Of a stretch of DNA of 8,538 bases, positions 6,546 to 8,538 are shown piece by piece. The notes beneath the pieces are model-generated. The model was not told where the DNA came from. It saw only the letters and a list, made by a program, of their open reading frames with translations, and searched no databases. The DNA is taken from the NCBI GenBank assembly GCA_020860885.1, contig JAJBTS010000108.1, positions 1 through 8,538 on the forward strand, in the 5' to 3' direction. The stretch comes from Bacteroidales bacterium (GTDB lineage: Bacteria; Bacteroidota; Bacteroidia; Bacteroidales; Azobacteroidaceae). The first letter of the stretch is position 1; every line of letters starts with the position of its first letter. The position numbers and the translations under genes were made by a program.

Positions 6546-7951
6546 AGCAGGCTTTTCCTTCTATTTCCGTGGTAGTCAAAAATATTTTTGTACCGCTTAT
6601 CGTGTTCAAAAAGTATAACCCGGTTCCGGGACCCTTCCCTATGCTTGCCGACAATGATCTTGCCTCTGTTTTTCCATGGAATACCGTCATCGTCAAGCGC
6701 TCCTTCCTCGTAATAATCCGGTTTATGGATAAACAAAACCACATCCGCATCCTGTTCTATATCTCCCGACTCGCGCAAGTCTTCCAGGATAGGCTCCCTG
6801 AGAGCTACATTCTTTCCCAGGCGGCTCAGTTGCGAAAGAAGGACGATCGGTATATTCAGCTCTTTGGCCAAAGCTTTGAGTTCACTGGTTATATGGGCGA
6901 CCTCCAGTTGCCTCATGGCAAATTTCTGGTTTGTCTTGATCAGTCCGAGATAATCGATAATAAGCAAATCCAACTCTTTGCTCCGTTTAAGCCTCCGGGC
7001 TTCGACTTTGATATTCGTGAGGTAGCGGATGCCGGGGTCGTCGGCGATGTGAAGTTTGGCGTCATAAATTTCTTTCACTTTCAGGTCCAATGCCTTCCAT
7101 TCATCCTGCGTCATACTACCGTTGCGGATATGAAACTCATTGATCGCATCGTCCTTCAGGAGCAAACGCGTAATGAGTTGTGGGGCAGTCATCTCGATAG
7201 AACAAAAAAGCGTATGGTAATTACTCATAGCGGCTTTCTCCGCTATTTGCAACGCATGCTGGGTCTTACCCATCGAAGGCCTCCCTCCTATCACGATCAG
7301 GTCCGGGCTGGTCCATCCTCCGGCAAACTCTTTCGTCAGCCGATCCAGGTGCGCAGGGATACCGGGACTAATTCCTTTCTCTTTATCCGACTGTATCTTA
7401 GAGATCTTATCCATCGTCAGGCGTATGGCCTCCGGCATACTCCACGACCGGCGGGTAGCCGTAGAGGTAACCAGGCGGGTAAACTCCGTATCCAACTCTT
7501 CAATCACATCCGCAATGTCGTTGGTTTCGTCGAAACATTTCTCTATGGTATCCTGTAAGATAAAGATGAGTTTCCTCGCCAGCGATTTTTGTTTCACAAT
7601 ATGGGCATGGTGTTCTATATGTGCGGAAGAAATAACAGACATTGCCAATTCGGCAACCATCGGTATGCCTCCGATACGGTCCAGTTCACCCATGGATTTT
7701 AACTCTTCCGATACGGTGATCATGTCTATCGCTTTTTTCTTTGCCGACAGGTTTGTAACTGCCTGAAAGATAATGACATTACTCTTCAGATAAAAATCAT
7801 CAGCGTTCAGGACTTCTTCCACACGCAATAAAGCTTCATTTTCTGCGATCAGCGCTCCGATCACTGCTTTTTCTGCATCTAAGGCAGTAGGTAGTACACG
7901 GTTACTCGACAATGGTGTACCGGATTTTTGGTTTTCTTTCATTGTTTTCAT
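6542..7951 (-). CDS. dnaB: DnaB-type replicative DNA helicase
   Basis: The 469-residue product has the full DnaB layout. The N-terminal domain (about 20-125) begins 'PTALDAEKAVIGALI'. A linker helix region follows, then the RecA-type ATPase. Walker A is IGGRPSMGKT (221-230), with K229 in the P-loop, and matches the family's 'GARPSMGKT'. SIEM (251-254) corresponds to motif 1a, DLLIIDYLGLI (328-338) to Walker B, VLLSQLSR (370-377) to motif H3, and DLRESGDIEQDADVVLF (391-407) plus GKHREGSRNR (435-444) to the arginine-finger region. DnaB is a hexamer that unwinds DNA at replication forks. The start ATG at 7951 (or 7942) overlaps the end of the upstream gene by 50 (or 41) bases, and its own stop overlaps the DnaA-like start, so the three genes probably share one mRNA. 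Its context with HU and peptidase genes suggests an element-borne copy, not the host's main dnaB. Confidence 0.93.
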   Translation of the reverse strand: MKTMKENQKSGTPLSSNRVLPTALDAEKAVIGALIAENEALLRVEEVLNADDFYLKSNVIIFQAVTNLSAKKKAIDMITVSEELKSMGELDRIGGIPMVAELAMSVISSAHIEHHAHIVKQKSLARKLIFILQDTIEKCFDETNDIADVIEELDTEFTRLVTSTATRRSWSMPEAIRLTMDKISKIQSDKEKGISPGIPAHLDRLTKEFAGGWTSPDLIVIGGRPSMGKTQHALQIAEKAAMSNYHTLFCSIEMTAPQLITRLLLKDDAINEFHIRNGSMTQDEWKALDLKVKEIYDAKLHIADDPGIRYLTNIKVEARRLKRSKELDLLIIDYLGLIKTNQKFAMRQLEVAHITSELKALAKELNIPIVLLSQLSRLGKNVALREPILEDLRESGDIEQDADVVLFIHKPDYYEEGALDDDGIPWKNRGKIIVGKHREGSRNRVILFEHDKRYKNIFDYHGNRRKSLL

Positions 7952-8538
7952 TTTTTGGTAGCCACACCTTATTCGCTTTGCGGTGCAGCATGTTGTTAAA
8001 TATCTCTTTGAAATTAATTATCTCAGATTTTGATTTTCTCAGTTTCTTCCACCCGGCCTCGGTAGACCAGTGTTCGACATACGCTTTTTCTAACGATAAA
8101 GGGATATTTACAGCAGGATGAAACTTCTCCCGCTCGTCTATGTAGTCCCTGTCTCTGCGTAAACTCCAATAAGCGTCTTCTACTAAAGAAAGATATATTT
8201 TAAAATCATTCTTCCATTCACCCCCTTGTTGAAGGGTCCGACTTTCAGGAGGAACTTCAGGTAAGGGGGTTGGGGGGATATCCTTTTCCACTTCCTTTTC
8301 CTCTTCCCTTTCCTTTTCCTGCGGCGTAACTTCCGCGGTAGCCCGCAACGGGTTTAAGAATTCTTCAACAACTGTAGGTGGGATGACATATTTGTTGTAC
8401 CGTTTATCGATAACCTGGTGTTTCCGGAAGGTACGGATCAGGTAATATTTTCCGTTGTTATAAAAAACAGGAACTAGTATATTTGCTTTCTCCAGTTCGG
8501 AAAGCCAGCCGGATACCTCGGAGACAGGAATATCATCG
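7902..8538 (-). CDS. DnaD/DUF4373-like replication protein, partial (start beyond window end)
   Basis: Read from the window edge the frame is open for 211 residues, so the start lies beyond 8538. The visible N-terminal part, from 'DDIPVSEVSGWLSELEKANI' to 'YYLIRTFRKHQVIDKRYNKYVIPP', resembles the winged-helix region of Lin1244/DUF4373-type phage replication proteins. A charged, low-complexity linker (QEKEREEEKEVEKD) and a proline- and glycine-rich linker follow. The C-terminal part (about residues 110-195 of the visible protein), with 'FKIYLSLVEDAYW', 'FHPAVNIPLSLEKAYVEHW' and 'IINFKEIFNNMLHRKANKVW', has the form of the DUF7833/DnaD-like helical domain found in Bacteroidetes. These proteins are thought to act in helicase loading or initiation. 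The gene overlaps the DnaB start, a typical helicase-loader plus helicase pairing. The TTG at 8355-8353 is a Leu codon inside the protein, not a start. The family name is from recall and moderately certain. Confidence 0.72.
   Translation of the reverse strand, partial: DDIPVSEVSGWLSELEKANILVPVFYNNGKYYLIRTFRKHQVIDKRYNKYVIPPTVVEEFLNPLRATAEVTPQEKEREEEKEVEKDIPPTPLPEVPPESRTLQQGGEWKNDFKIYLSLVEDAYWSLRRDRDYIDEREKFHPAVNIPLSLEKAYVEHWSTEAGWKKLRKSKSEIINFKEIFNNMLHRKANKVWLPKNENNERKPKIRYTIVE
8220..8277 (-). repeat. REP-like sequence inside the DnaD-like gene
   Basis: The segment ends in an 8-bp inverted repeat, ACCCCCTT (8220-8227) and AAGGGGGT (8263-8270). AGGGGGTTGGGGG at 8264-8276 is the exact reverse complement of 13 bases (CCCCCAACCCCCT, 4815-4827) in the intergenic palindromic element. 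In the gene it encodes the linker PPTPLPEVPPESRTLQQGG. This suggests that a REP-like repeat was captured in the coding sequence and reads through without breaking the frame. Confidence 0.55.

Noticed and set aside
6569..7558. Plus-strand open frame of 329 residues opposite dnaB
   Set aside because: It is the antisense shadow of the DnaB ATPase region; the minus-strand product carries Walker A, Walker B and the other helicase motifs.

Overview
The window looks like chromosomal DNA from a member of the Bacteroidales (Bacteroides, Parabacteroides or Dysgonomonas type). The reasons are its gene families, the signal peptides of the carbohydrate-active proteins, a Bacteroides-like -7 promoter box, GC-rich REP-like palindromes and CAGTRAA heptad repeats between genes. 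The genus cannot be fixed from the sequence alone. It splits into two convergent blocks that meet in a palindromic repeat element at about 4780-4909.

Left block, plus strand (1-4740), appears to be the end of a polysaccharide-utilisation locus. First comes a secreted multidomain protein with three lectin-like repeats, an Ig-like segment and a C-terminal sorting-like domain. Its reading frame is broken at a run of seven A's near position 350. A strong intrinsic terminator follows, then two closely spaced genes: an exported DUF2264 protein and a GH88 unsaturated glucuronyl hydrolase with a lipoprotein signal. Together they suggest breakdown of a uronic-acid-containing glycan in the periplasm, with GH88 removing the 4,5-unsaturated uronate left by a polysaccharide lyase that is not in this window.

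Right block, minus strand (8538 down to 4917), is a compact cassette with phage or mobile-element character. In order of transcription it holds a DnaD/DUF4373-like replication protein (start outside the window), a DnaB-type replicative helicase, a small protein resembling the DnaA DNA-binding domain, an HU-like protein with its own probable promoter, a small hydrophobic/coiled-coil protein, and a small M15 zinc peptidase. The first three genes overlap one another and are probably translationally coupled. There is no integrase, transposase, capsid or tail gene in view. The block therefore looks like a replication-plus-lysis module of a degenerate prophage, satellite or integrative element, or a retained cassette.

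Repeats deserve attention: the nested inverted repeat between the two blocks, five CAGTRAA heptads between the HU gene and the coiled-coil gene, and a stretch inside the DnaD-like gene that shares 13 exact bases with the intergenic REP arm and encodes a proline/glycine-rich linker. No tRNA, rRNA or CRISPR array was seen, and no gap longer than 300 bases lacks a gene.
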